From: Gracilaria gracilis
Taxonomy: Eukaryota > Rhodophyta > Florideophyceae > Gracilariales > Gracilariaceae
NCBI GenBank assembly: GCA_030374805.1
Contig: JARGSG010000207.1
Coordinates: 62,001-126,000 of the forward strand
DNA: 64,000 nucleotides
Direction: 5' to 3'
The notes under the pieces are model-generated. The model was not told the DNA's origin. It worked only from the letters and a program-made list of their open reading frames with translations, and did not search any database. Shown here in pieces: positions 11,484-22,524 of this stretch; position 1 is the first letter of the stretch; every line of letters starts with the position of its first letter. A program made the position numbers and the translations under genes.

Positions 11484-14400
11484 TTAAAGGTAAAGCCTGG
11501 AGGTGGGGTCCCGGTAGAATCTGTTGAGGTAGAATCTATGGAAACGCCAGTGGAGGCGGGAATGGAAGGGGGGTGCCGGGTAGTTCTGGCGGTGAACATG
11601 AACGGAGCGAAGGATAGAAGAGAAATGAATGAGTCCAAACTATGGAGAAACGTTGTCGGATGTGGAGTGGGTGGAGATGGGAACTGGATGGGCGGTGTGG
11701 TTATGTTCGTTGTCTGTTGCCCATCGGAGGCATACGCAGTTGAGGGTGACATCGACTTCGTCGCTTGGTAGGACGAGCTCCATGAACGGCACGAAGGCGA
11801 AATCCTTAGGAGATGGAGTGGAAGAATGAAGGGTGAATCGAAGAAGAGAGATGAGTTTGCAGACCCAGACGATGGGGTTGGAGTTGGAGGAGCTGGTGCC
11901 TGCGACGAGGACGTGAGAGAACTTTGGGGATTTAGAAAGACCGAAGGACGGGGCGGCAAATATTCGTTTGATGAGTGGGACTGGAAGATCCTGGAGCGCG
12001 AGCTCGTTCCGCTCTTCAATGTAGTGGTCGAGTGATGGGACATAACCGCCGGCGACGTAAGCGGAGTTGACTACGGTGATCCGGGTGCGATGGAGAGTGG
12101 GGGGGAAGGTTCTTTGAGAGTTCTAGGACTTCGAGAGAAAGGGTGATGAATGAAGGGAGGGCGGGGTTTCCAATCTGTTGGAGGATGGAGAGAGTGTCGG
12201 TGGGGAAGAGGTCTTGTAGAGATTTAGGATTGAAATGAGGATTAGAGTGGAAGAATTGGTGGACGGTGATGAGATCAGCGAATGAGATGAGTTTTCCATC
12301 ACGGACCAAACCGGGTTGGCGGGATTGGATGGGAGAGGCGAAGGCAGGAGTGGAGGAAGTGATGGAGGGGTTGGTGGAAAGGGGGTTCCAATCTTTGGTG
12401 GCGTTGGAGTGATGGATGGCGCGAATGGTTTCTTTCTGTGCGGCGGATCTGCGCTTTGAGGTTTTGGAGTAGTGTGACTTGAAGAGGGAGTGGGCGTGTT
12501 CGAATATGCCGGCATCGTTGCAGTGGAGGCCTCCGAAGCGGCGAATGTCCTCGAAGATGTGGTCGAGGAGATGGAACTGGAGAGTGCCAAGGCTGGAAGT
12601 GTGGTGGGGGCCGAGGACGAGTACGGCTGTGCGCTTGAATGAGCGGATTTGAAATTGGAGGTCAGTGAGGCGGGAGTCGGTTCATTCTGCGGAGGTGTTG
12701 TATCTCATGGAGAAGAGGAGAAGATCGGAGTACTTGGTAAAAACGGAAGTGATGGGAGCTGCATCGACCTCGTCACAGCAGCGGTCGAAGAAAGCGCCGA
12801 TGAAGGAGAAGACCATGTTGAGTGAGCGGTACTCTTTTGCTTCGAGCATACCACGCAAGCCGTTGGTAGTGAAGAAACCGTTGAGAGTTTGACCATTGTC
12901 GGAGGAGGAAAAGTCGATGTGGAGTCCTGTGGCTGGGGAGTGCTTTTCGATGGCGGCGAGGATGGTGTTCGCGTTTTTTAGGATGGAGGAGCGGACGGAG
13001 TTGAAGGAACGACGGGACTTGGAGGAACGGGGGGTAGTGAAAAGAGATTCTGATTTGAATCTCTCGATGGCTGCGAGCTTGATGAGCTTGGAGATGCCGA
13101 GGGGGAAGTTATGGAGTGGTTCGAAGGGGAAGATGTTGTAAGGGGAGAGAAGAGGGGTGATGTTGAGGAGAGGGTAAGATTCGAATTGGGAGGAATACTT
13201 TGCGAGGGAAAGGGATTAGAGTCCTTCAACGGCCTTTTCCTTGGTGTTTCGGGCGATTCTGGGCTTTCTGGCTAGTTGGGCTTTTTCAGCATCTTGAAGG
13301 AGAATAGAATATGATTTGCGGGCATTGAGATTCTGGATCTGGGATCGAAGAGGGAGGATGGAATGTGTAGGTGGAGGTCGGAGCGTGGGACGGTACATCG
13401 GTGGCATGGATGCTTGGGGCAGGGGCCGTGGGAGATGGCGAGAATATTCTTTGCTTCTGGGATGTCGGCCCAGTAGCTGGCGATGATTTGGTGACAATGG
13501 CGGAGAACGCTACTAGCGTGACGGAAGGGGAAGCCGGTGAGGCCAGAGGAGAGAAGAGGGTCGAGGAGGTTGGAGATGGCACGCTGGATGAGTTGCATTT
13601 TGGTAGAGCGGGAGATGCTAGAAGAGGTTTGGGGGATGATATCAGGGTCTTGAGAGGAGGTGGCGAGATTGAAAGAGGTTGGAAGGTATCCGAGAATGGT
13701 GAGGTTGTTGGTGATACATTTGCGACGGAACGAGTGGGAGAAATTGAGGAAGGTGATGTGAAGGTGGTAGGAGCTGATGGAGGAGGATTTGAGGGAGGTG
13801 GAGGACTTGTCCGAGTATACTTGGACAAAGCCGATGAAGGAGTCGATACAGGTGTTCTGAGGGGTGTGCCAGATGCAGGAGTTATGGGAGGACTGCATGA
13901 TTGGGTGCTTGAGGGCTGGGACAGCTTTTTTTCCGAAGGAGGAAGCCATGGAGTGAGCGAAAGTGGGAGAGGCGGAGGGGGTTGTATGGGGGTCGTGGTG
14001 GAAGAAGGTGTTGTCGGAGTGTGCGAGTGCGAGTTGTTGTTTAAGGACTTGAAGTGCATCCTTTCGGAAGAGGGTGGCTGTGAAGAGGTGCTGTGGGTCG
14101 TGGAGGGTGGTGGGGGTAAAACCGATGTTGCTGACTCGGTGTTGGAAGAGGTTTTTTTGAAGTTTGAGACACTGGGAGGCGGAGGAGACGGCGTTGTGCA
14201 AGGCTGACTTGAAGAAGGAGAGTTCGTGGAGGAGAAAGATGAGTTCGTCTGCCTTGCGGGGGCCGAGGGTGGAAGCGATGGAAGAGATGTAGAGGACCAT
14301 TCGTTCGAGGTGGGGGTTGTTGAGGAGAGGGAAGGAGGGGGGCGGTGGAGGAGTTGGGGAGGGGGAGAGGGAGCAGACGGGGGTGCCTACGATATGATAG

Positions 14401-14689
14401 GCGTCTTGGGTGTGGACGGAGAGGGAGAGCTGCTGCTGGTGATAGCAGTCGTCGTCGGCGATGGGGACGTTATCGGAAGGGCGATTGGAGAGAGGAGGTG
14501 GGGGTGGTGGTGGGAGTAGGGGGGTGGACTTGTGACGCTTTGTGCGTGGGGGGAAGTGAGGGACATTGCCACCGGGGGAGAGGAAACGCTTGTTGGCGGT
14601 GAGACGGTTGGTGCATCTTCTTTGGTGCCTTTGAATGGCGGGGTGGTGCAAGCGAAGAAGGAGCAGCCTTCAAAACAGCAATTAAACAT
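11484..14689 (-). pseudogene. Plavaka-type transposase B, copy 1, decayed
   Basis: Homologous along its length to the transposase at 23017-26223. The start at 14689 gives a short Cys/His N-terminus (FNCCFEGC), parallel to YYCRHKQRGC of copy 2. The frame then shifts near 14650. Recognisable blocks are YSDKSST (likely first catalytic Asp), SYHLHITFLNFSHSFRRK (Plavaka YPVYLTLGNIPKxIRRK), SYWADIPEAKN with HPCHRCTVPRSDL, and at the far end FYLNRFYRDP. Several more frameshifts lie between about 13270 and 11500. The protein is very Pro/Ser-rich because the region is C-rich on this strand. It is the convergent partner of gene A. Confidence 0.75.
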
Positions 14690-15019
14690 GGCGGGGAGCG
14701 GTGTGGGGGTGTCGGGGGAGAGAAGGGTACGTAGTGGTGGGGAGCGTAATATGGCGCACGGAGGATGGGACGGAGTTATGGGGGAGGTGGCACGTGATGC
14801 GAAGGCGTTTCAAAAGTGAGAGAATAAATGGCCGATATCTGATATGAGAGTTGTTGAATAGATGTGTATATCTATAGAGAGTTCCTATTCGAAGGGTTTG
14901 TATTCTTCTAATCGGATTCCATAAGTAGCTATCTATGTATATATATCCCTATTCGCCGCCGTATAGTTCTAAATATGTGCCAATTACACACTTACATTGG
15001 GTTCAGAAACTGGCGTGAA

Positions 15020-15226
15020 CGGAAGTAACATGCTAGTTTGCCCTTCATCCAAACTAGCAATGATGGAAATAATCGTGAATGATTCTTTCCACACAAACTA
15101 GCACAAGTGGAAATGTGGAAATATTTTCGGAAATTAAGCACATCCAAATTTGGATAAATTCACCGGTTTTTCGATCATTTTAATTCGGTCATTTTTGACA
15201 CCAAAACTAGCATTCCGATAACACCG
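15020..15226. mobile_element. Right end of the element carrying A/B copy 1
   Basis: Repeated (A)AACTAGC words in both orientations (near 15032, 15051, 15095 and 15204) form a subterminal array. The sequence then ends CGATAACACCG followed by ACGT at 15227-15230. Two other ends in the window have the same form: AGAACACCG at 17881 and AGAACACAA at 32039, the latter also followed by ACGT. The matching left end was not found, so it probably lies left of the window. Confidence 0.55.
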
Positions 15227-15696
15227 ACGTGCGGTCCAGAGGCGCACAGCTATTGCAAGAGCCTATTTTCCGGTGGCTGTGGCTAGACAATTGGGAAAGA
15301 GACCCTATAAGAAATTTTTGGAGAAAGGGGAGTGCAATTTGAGGGTGGATGGCATCTGTGGAGGATACATGGATGCCAAACGGACTTCATATTGAGTGCG
15401 CGCAGTCTGCGTTTGCAGCTAAATTTCATAGTGTCCAATTGGAGAACGCTTGCTAGGCAGATTGAACGCATATGGAGTGCAAACGATACACACTGCACTC
15501 CTTCTGCGCCCACATTGTTCGTAGTCTGCCCCCCGCAATGTCCAAATGCACTCCACGCGCATTCACAATAATGAAATAAACTATTAAAATAATTAATCTG
15601 TCCTGACAAGGGTGTCCATTTGGAGCGCGAACGGCGTATACATTGAGTGCAGGTGGATGCTGAGCTCTGCAAAAGATGCGCTCCACTTGCACTCAC
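15227..15696. repeat. Short scrambled repeats left of the captured gene fragment
   Basis: No gene recognised. The words ATTGAGTGC, TGTCCAAWTGGAG, GCACTCC and TCACAAWAATGAAA recur in direct and inverted order between 15370 and 15710, giving a patchwork about 320 bp long. It may be an intron-like or miniature element remnant beside the broken gene to its right. Confidence 0.4.
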
Positions 15697-16083
15697 AAAA
15701 ATGAAAAAATTTCTTGTAGAGAGAGGCGTGACACCATCCTGTGAGGAGGCGCCGACAGTGGGAACGGCGATGCAAAGAGTGGCTCGTGTGCAGTACTCAA
15801 TTCCGTGTTGGGAAAGGATGGAAAGAATGTGATCATTCTGGATGAAGACCAAGTCTTCTGCGCGTTGTGCTGGACAAGACAGAATTACTTTTTCGAGAAG
15901 GTCGTTCCTGCTACAGAAGAAGATTGGACCTTGGGGAAGGCACTCTGCGGAAATGAAGTCTATGATGGAGAGAAAGGTGTCCTGAGGGGAACCATTGTTG
16001 TAAAGCAGGGTGCCAATACGGCCTCGCCCTACGACAACAGCTGGGATGATTGTAGAACGGAGGGAAGATGAATGGGAGCTCAT
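15697..16083 (-). pseudogene. 5' fragment of a cellular Rossmann-fold gene
   Basis: Starts at ATG 16083 and reads VVVGRGRIGTLLYNNG, a GxGxxG dinucleotide-binding start, then PIFFCSRND and ERAEDLVFIQND-like blocks. It resembles a conserved algal/plant family of putative oxidoreductases whose function I do not know. The similarity stops near 15727, and a good splice donor (GTGAGT, 15691-15696) follows at once. The sequence further left is a repeat patchwork and then an element end. It therefore looks like a first exon cut from its gene, either captured by an element or left behind by an insertion. Confidence 0.5.
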
Positions 16084-16652
16084 TGCGATGAGTTTGTTTG
16101 ATTGAAGGTATGGGCTGTTGGAAGGTGTCGGGTGCTGGTAGCTGTGAAAGGAAAGTGGTCTACATTCTAAGGAGTGGGGAAAACTTTAAGTACACGACTG
16201 GACTGGTGTTTTGGTCATGGAAAAAAGTGTTTCAGGGGATAAGGAGATTTGTATGATTCGGTTATGGAAAGAAATGGGCAGCAGGGCTGCGGAGGAGGTA
16301 GGGTCGAAGAGTGTGTTTATGAGAAGGTATGCAGTGAAATAAAGCATAGAAAGTAAAATTTTATGGTACCGTTGGTACTTGAGAGGTGGTGAATCATGGG
16401 TTTCATTGGGATATGGTATGGACCGAGGTTGGGAAAATGTGGAGATTTCTAGGGAAAAAATGGAAATTGTGTGGAATTGCGGGAAATAGGAGTGGATATG
16501 AATGGGGTACAAAGGGTTTTGCCGCGCAAGCGGGTGTGTGGACGACCGTGCCACGGGTGTGCGCAGTGGGGGGGGGGAGTGCTGCAACTGTTGGGTTGAT
16601 CTCGCTTGTTCCTATCTATCTTCGTTATCGTGAACCGCCGTTTACTTTTGTG

Positions 16653-17614
16653 ATGTCGAATGGGTACGTCGAGGACGAGGAGCTAGTAGCTCTGCTTCAC
16701 CGGACGGGGGAACCAGAGACGCCACCGGGAAGGAAGGAGAAAGGTGGGGACAAGGTTTGCATGGTGGAGAAGGAGGGAATTGGGGATGGAGAGGGAGGTG
16801 AGGGTGATGGGGGTGGAGGGGGTGGAGAGAATGAAAGACTGGAGAGGAGGTTTGCGGCGGAGATGGAGGAGCGGTTGAGGGGGCTTGGAGGGGATCTGAA
16901 GGAGTATTCGGACGACTGGTTTTCTGAGATGGTTGGTGAGATGGGAGGGGTGGTGCTGAGTGTGTCAGAGATTGGGGTGCCAATGGATTTGATTTCGACG
17001 ATTCGGAAAAGGATGAAGTTGGCTAGAATGGGGACTTGAAGGCATGTGAGTGGGATGGTAGAGTGCGCTGGGAGGGGGCTGGTGACGCTGAGAAGGGAGA
17101 ATATGAGCTGAGGGGACGTGTGGAGGTGTTGGAGGCGCAAGTGGGACAAGTGGAGAAGGCGTGCCAATTGTTGTTGGAGGTGAAGGAACTGGTGAGGGAA
17201 GGAGGCGTTGGGAGGGAGTCGGGAAGAGAGAAAGGGTCACCGGTGACGCCTGGCTGTCAAGGTGGACGTGGGAGTGTGAGGGGGAGGAGCGGAGAAGGGG
17301 ATAGAGGGGGGGTTGGGGGAAGTCGGCTGAGGAAGAGGCGGAAGGGTGGGGTGATGGTGGAAGAGGATAGGGAGGTGTGTGTTCCACGGCAACTGCCAGG
17401 TGGAGCGCCACTAGTTGGGTTTGGTAGTGCGTCGGCGTCTTTTCGAACGGCGGAGCGTATACTGGAGGAGGAGAGGGAGAAGAAACTGGGAGAGGTTGGA
17501 AGCCGGTTTGGGGCTCGGAGGGTGTCCGAGAATGGAGAGAGTGTTCCGTTGGAGTTCTTCAACTTGAAATTTAGGGAAACTGAGACTCAGGATCCGAATG
17601 CAGGGTTGGAATAA
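16653..17614 (+). pseudogene. Element protein C, copy 1 (coiled-coil), broken
   Basis: Clear homolog of 30646-31659: shared MSNGYV(E/K)DEEL start, Gly/Glu-rich middle, coiled coil with LRGRVEVLEAQVGQVEKA, a basic LRKRRK stretch, then FRTAERILEEEREKK, RFGARRVSENGE and the C-terminal ETQDPNA. A stop at about 17036 and a shift of frame just after break this copy. The gene lies just inside an element end at 17881, as copy 2 lies just inside the end at 32039. No known domain is recognised. Heptads suggest a dimerising, possibly DNA-associated accessory protein. Confidence 0.65.
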
Positions 17615-17689
17615 GGGAGCGCTGGTGGTGTGTTCGTACTTTTTTAGAGTGTTTTTGACGAGTGTGGTGAATGTAAAGTTACGAACGGT

Positions 17690-17881
17690 AGCAGGGGAAC
17701 TGCAAACTAGCCTTCAACTCCAGTAGATGAAGTTTGAACTGCACTGAACGGAAACGTAATTTCCAAAACAATTTTTTTTTGCCTCGCCAACTAGCGCAAA
17801 CTGCAAAAATGCTGGTTTTTTCGGACTTCTATTTTCGCAACCAGCGATCTAGCATACTAAACTACCATTCTAAGAACACCG
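17690..17881. mobile_element. Right end of the element carrying C copy 1
   Basis: AACTAG-type words (17706, 17789) and CTAGCATACTAAACTACC lead to CTAAGAACACCG at 17870-17881, a terminus of the same form as those at 15226 and 32039. The flanking DNA that begins at 17882 is chromovirus sequence, so this element was inserted into that fossil. Confidence 0.5.
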
Positions 17882-20100
17882 ACGCGGACGGTCCCTACAG
17901 GGTCATCTCTGTCACCGATATTACGGTTGTCCTTAACATCAAGGGTGAGCACGAACGCTTCTCGCGTGATCGCGTTACGCAGGCACCATCGCTGGAACCT
18001 CCCGTACACAAACCTCATCAGGGACCGTCAACGTCGGATACTACCCCTGCCGGCCTGTCAATTCTACCTCACGCCACGCGCGGCTTGGCCGACTTTCTCA
18101 CGGAATCTGAACGTAGCCCCAAAGTTGGGCAAGACGCGTATGTGCACACACGCGTCGTGCCCACTACTGGAATTATCGCTCCGGGCCCCGCCGCTCTTCC
18201 TGAGGAGGTGGAGGAAGACGATCATTCTAGTTACGCTGCTTCTCCGCAGTCTACGCCGTTGCAAACGGATAGTGCATCCACGCGGGGCACCGCCGGGGAC
18301 GGGGTGAGTGAAGCCTTGCCGTCGCGGACGGGACGCGCACGGACGTGTGACAGTAAGCACTCCGCTGACAGCCCAATGTCAGGGGATGCAGAGTTATCGT
18401 CTTCGTCGTCACTGCTGCGAGCAGACAGCCTACGTAGAGATGTTACGCCCAGACGGGATGCGCATCCGGAGACACCAGGCGACGACGTGGAAGATATCAC
18501 TGGCGCAGTACCGTAACCGACGGAGGACGCGCAGGCCTGCAACAGCAGCGGCGCTATTCAAAGCCCGACGCCCGGGAACACACACAGAGACGCACCGCCA
18601 CCGCGGAATGGAGACAAGACGAATGCTGCCCCGTCAGCGGAGAAGACCGATCACTCGGAAGAGACATTGGTTGTGAGAGACCGTGCTGTGACTGCAGACC
18701 CAAGTTTGGGAGGGGCAATCGACTTGGTCGATGACTGCGCCGGAACGGCAGAGCACACGGCCATATCAGTACAGGTGGACACCACTCTAGGTGGACAGAA
18801 GCCAAGTAAGTTGGACGCGCGCACGGCGCGACACGCGCCACGCACAGTGGGTGAACTGCCTCTCTTGAAGGATGACAATGCACATTACAGTGCACGCCGT
18901 GGGCACACGCGTGCCACGGAGGGTGCCACGGAAAGTGACGAGCCGTCAAAAACGGTAGTTCCGTAATGGCGACGGCTCACCACGGCACCACGACGGTTGG
19001 AGCCACACGGACCACCGCGGGCGGCGAACCGTCGTAAACGCACGTGATGGAATGCCGCTCGCTAGACCCCCGCACGGAGGTTTGTTCCCCGTCGATCGGG
19101 ACGATCTCGCCGGAACACCAGAAGCTCGCAGTCCGTCCAGACGGGCTCCCGCAGCAGCTCCACAAGCAAGTGGCTTCAGACCCCTCACCGAAGAGCGTTA
19201 CTCTCAGAGACGTTCCCTGGGGAGCACGACGGGGACCTGGTGTACAAGATGCATTGACGCTGAAACAGAAGTCGAGGGTAATCTCCCGCATAAACCACGA
19301 CAGTGAAAGAGCAATCTGCCTCTCAACTGAGGACCGTTCGACCGCCAGGGATGAGAAAACACTGGTCAAGCCGCCAGAGCGGAGTGTCTACGAACGCGAG
19401 TTCGTAGTGGACCGTATAGTGAAGCACGGACAAGACTTTAGAGCTGGTATACCAAGTCCGTTGGTACGGCTATCCCCCTTTGGAGGACACACACGAACCT
19501 ATCGAGCACCTGCCTCGCTCGAAGGTACTTCAATACCACCGGGGGACCGGCACGCCGACACCGGACACGCTCGACGAAGCCCAAGTGGGTTAGCGACCAC
19601 ACTACCTACGCCGCTCACGCGGAACACTTGCCACTTCGGCGGACAAACCGCTATACGGTGCAACGGAAGAAGAAGATGAAGAAGAAGCCTAAGAAGAGGA
19701 AGTCAAAGAACTGGCATTTGCCGCTTCAAGCGGAATACCTCCCTTAGATAAGGAGCATCCTTCCCTCGCGGGGTGCTGCCCCCTGAGAAGGGGGAGGGAT
19801 GAAGAGAATTTACTAAAAGCCGGTAGCAACCGGAAACATTTAATGATATGGTCAAGATGTATTGGTATCTATGGAGTTCGATCACACGCCGTACGGTCCG
19901 GAACCGGACCCACGATCTTGGGCGAACCACTGAGCCGCAAGGCCTTGCATCTGCGCCAAGTCGGTCACGGTTTCAGACACGGGCACACCCATTCCGAGAA
20001 AGGAAACTGCGGATGACGATCGCCTGGGGGTCGGTACTCGAACCGGTCCTGCCCGCAGAAGCGGAGGCCTGCCACGCGCCAACTGCGTTGGGCGTATACT
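17882..20100 (+). mobile_element. Fossil Ty3-type chromovirus, 3' portion
   Basis: An old LTR-retroelement remnant. It opens with the end of an integrase (GPYRVISV and HERFSRDRV, the GPY/F-type module). A long Ser/Thr/Pro-rich linker follows, then chromodomain-like sequence around 19390-19540. A purine-rich tract near 19785-19799 is a candidate polypurine tract, with possible LTR sequence beginning at about 19800. The 5' part is absent because an element end abuts at 17881. It is broken, with several breaks, and looks old. The right boundary is uncertain. Chromodomain-bearing Ty3 elements (chromoviruses) are known from plants, fungi and algae. Confidence 0.6.
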
Positions 20101-20550
20101 ACCCTACCGCATCAGCGAATTCGCCGTCATCTCTGGTCAAGTAGATCACGTCGATATACTGGTCCGCTCCCTGGTCTATAGGGCTTCCTACCATATCAAG
20201 TCTCTCGTCTTCCTCGTCTTCGACGAAGACGAACCCGCGAATATGGCCCTCTGGGATATTCCGATCGATCTGACGCCGATCAAACGCCTTGGCGGCTGTG
20301 ACTATCTCCCATTCCTATGGTTCGAAGTATAAAAAGTCGCCAGCGCTGACTTCGCGTCCAAGATATCGGTCTGTAACCCGACGGATACCCTCAGAGACCT
20401 GACTGGCAGGCACAGAGTCCCAATCGACACCGTCGATGACCTCTACCAAGGACACCACTTCCCGCGCGTTGCGGACGGAACCGAGCACATCAGTGACGTA
20501 CAAATTCCGAATGGACCGGCGAATCATCTCCGGCACAAACCAAAGCCGGT
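20101..20550 (-). pseudogene. Part of an element reading frame interrupted by the 11.5-kb transposon (left side)
   Basis: A minus-strand coding-like stretch rich in charged residues, with TYRLWFVPEMIRRSIRNLY just left of the ACGT flank of the transposon. I do not recognise the family. With the stretch at 32044-33169 it appears to form the two flanks of one target. A gag-like protein of a retroelement is possible but unproven. Treated here as a fossil; broken. Confidence 0.4.
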
Positions 20551-20554
20551 ACGT

Positions 20555-20870
20555 CTGTGTTCTGCAAATGCTAGTTTTTGGCGAGGGTCGCGCAGAATTT
20601 GGCAAGGGTCGTCCAGTAAATGTTTTGGAAAATTACCTTGTGCTGCTTTTCCAAAATTTGCAGAATATTGCTTGGGTCGCCCAGTATTGGTCCGCAGGAA
20701 ATACTCCGTGGTATTCCATTCGCGCTAGTTTGCTCTGCCAGGATTAACTGCGCAGTTTTCCACCAAGTGCAGTTTCAGTTTTCACATTGGGTGCACATTA
20801 AACGTCCCAATAAGTGGAATACTCGCATCCACCCTATGGAATAGTAGCGCTAGTTCCGATGCTTCCTATT
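20555..20870. repeat. Left terminal and subterminal repeats of the 11.5-kb transposon
   Basis: The terminal TGTGTTCTGCAAA is followed by GCTAGTTTTTGG (20570), GGGTCGYCCAGTA words repeated twice, paired TTTTGGAAAATT and TTCCAAAATTTG, GGAAATACTCCGTGGTATTCC (a short hairpin near 20700), GCGCTAGTTTGC (20724) and GCGCTAGTTCCG (20848). The right end carries TTCCAAAATTTG and GGAATAC words in the opposite order, which supports true subterminal repeats. Confidence 0.6.
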
Positions 20871-21329
20871 CAACCAGAGTTTCCTTTATTTCTATCTATT
20901 CACCTATCTGATGCCTACCGTATTCGCTATTCTAATCCCTATTGACTCCATTAGCAGAGATCTATTCAATGGCATCGGCGAGCGTCAACCTCGCCAGGTT
21001 CATGCTCGCCAGTACCATTGAACGGCGCTCTGCGCGAGCATTTTTGCAGAGAATGCGAGCCGACCTGCTAACTGCAGTACCGCCATGTGGCGAAGCGCCT
21101 CATGGCGATACTGTACTACTCGGTTTGTGCTTCGAATGTCAATTCGCTCATCGCACGTAGCGCTCACCGCCTCACAAAACGTTCGAAATTAGTTTTACCT
21201 GTATTGGGATCGGAAAGGAAGCGAGTTGTCAGTATTCCCAATCTGGAGTGTAGAGTACTACTCTTGTGAGAAACGTACCGCATATCAGAGGGCTATCTGT
21301 TTCTAAGAAAAAAAAGTCAGTAGTACCAC
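20871..21329. other. Non-coding stretch inside the transposon
   Basis: No gene recognised. It contains CG-rich inverted words around 20970-21130 (GAGCGTCAACCTCGCCAGG, TGCGCGAGCA, GCGAAGCGCC) and short open frames with no similarity to anything I know. Confidence 0.4.
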
Positions 21330-22375
21330 CATGAGCTCCCTGTGTTCAACGGCTAAGAAAATGAAACAAAAAGTTCGATTACTGAAAAACGCAGTTCCCA
21401 GACAGAGTAGATCAACAAGACGCACCAATAACATGAACGAATTCAAGAGATTGAGGCACCGTTGACCATCCCCATATTCTTCTAGTCGCCACACGGGCAG
21501 CATAAGAAACAATCCTTTACCTGTCAAGCAATGAAATGATGGAAAACATGTCAGAATCAAACCAAGAGGAAACCATTATGCCATGAAAACATAGCCAACT
21601 TACCATTAAGAATCACTCGTTCTGCCTCGTAGACGTAACGCACGTGCCCACTATTAGACCAACGTCGTATGCAATCGCATCGAAATAGCTTATCTGTGAA
21701 TCAATACAATGCCGCTTCAAATGTCAGAAACAAAGCAGAAAGTGACCAATTTCGCTTTCCCAAAGTTTGAACTTACCATTACGCAGTCTTCTGTACAAAA
21801 CCATTCCGCATCGTGCCACATTCCTCGCGCTCTCCAACAACAGTACCTGTGTTCAATGGCGAAGAAGATAAAACAACAAGTTTGAATACTTAGAAACGCG
21901 TTTCCCAACACACTATTTCAACAAGACGTACCAAGAACATGAACGCATTCAAGAGATTGAGGCACTGCGACTATAGGAGTATGCGAATGGTGAAAGGTGC
22001 CACCGTTGACCATCCGCATAATCGTATAGTCGCAAAACCGGCATCATAAGAAACATTCCTTTACCTGTTTAGCAGTGAAATGATGAAGAGCATGCCAGAA
22101 TCAAGCCAGAAAGAAACCAACCCCCAATGAAAACATAGCCAACTTACCATTCAGAATCACTCATGCTGCCTCGTACACGTAACGCACTCGCTGACCATTA
22201 GACTACGCGCAGTTGCATATCGAGAAGCGTTTACCTGCGAAGGAATACAATTCCGCTTAAAATGTCCAAAACGAAGCATAGAGTGACCAACCTCGCTTTC
22301 CCAAACTTACCATTACGAATTCTTCTGTACAGACCAGTTCCGCATCGCTTCAGAAATATTAGTAGTTGGTTCAGA
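21330..22375 (-). repeat. About 505-545-bp tandem duplication with splice-like sites
   Basis: Two head-to-tail units, about 21335-21860 and 21845-22375, share ATTCAAGAGATTGAGGCA (21441 and 21947), ACATAGCCAACTTACCATT (21589 and 22133) and CTTCTGTACA blocks. Read on the minus strand, each unit has AATG|GTAAGTT sites that would be strong 5' splice sites, with CAG|GTAAA sites between. No protein family is recognised, so this may be a duplicated exon pair or simply a decayed repeat. Confidence 0.6.
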
Positions 22376-22440
22376 AGTATAAAGCGTGGAACAATAACCT
22401 TACCAAAGAACCCCAACGTCCGCACCTCAGCAAAAGAAGA

Positions 22441-22524
22441 TTCTCCGAAATAGTTCGTTCAACTTCCTAATCGCATGATGTCCGACGTCATGCGATTAGG
22501 AAGTGAAAGAACTGTTTCGGAAAG
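22441..22524. repeat. Imperfect palindrome upstream of transposase B copy 2
   Basis: Arms of about 40 bp: TCCGAAATAGTTCGTTC plus ACTTCCTAATCGCATGA on the left pairs with TCATGCGATTAGGAAGT plus GAAAGAACTGTTTCGGA on the right, with one single-base bulge and few mismatches around a CGACG centre. It could form a long hairpin. It lies about 500 bp before the transposase start. Unrelated in sequence to the 76-bp family. Confidence 0.85.

Noticed and set aside
13371-14207. 278-codon open frame on the plus strand, Gly/Glu-rich
   Set aside because: It is antisense to transposase B copy 1 and open only because the strand is poor in T. The real homology is on the minus strand.
22130-22240. tRNA-like A-box (TAGTCTAATGGT) on the minus strand
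   Set aside because: No matching B-box or pairing acceptor stem, and the word lies in a decayed tandem duplication.
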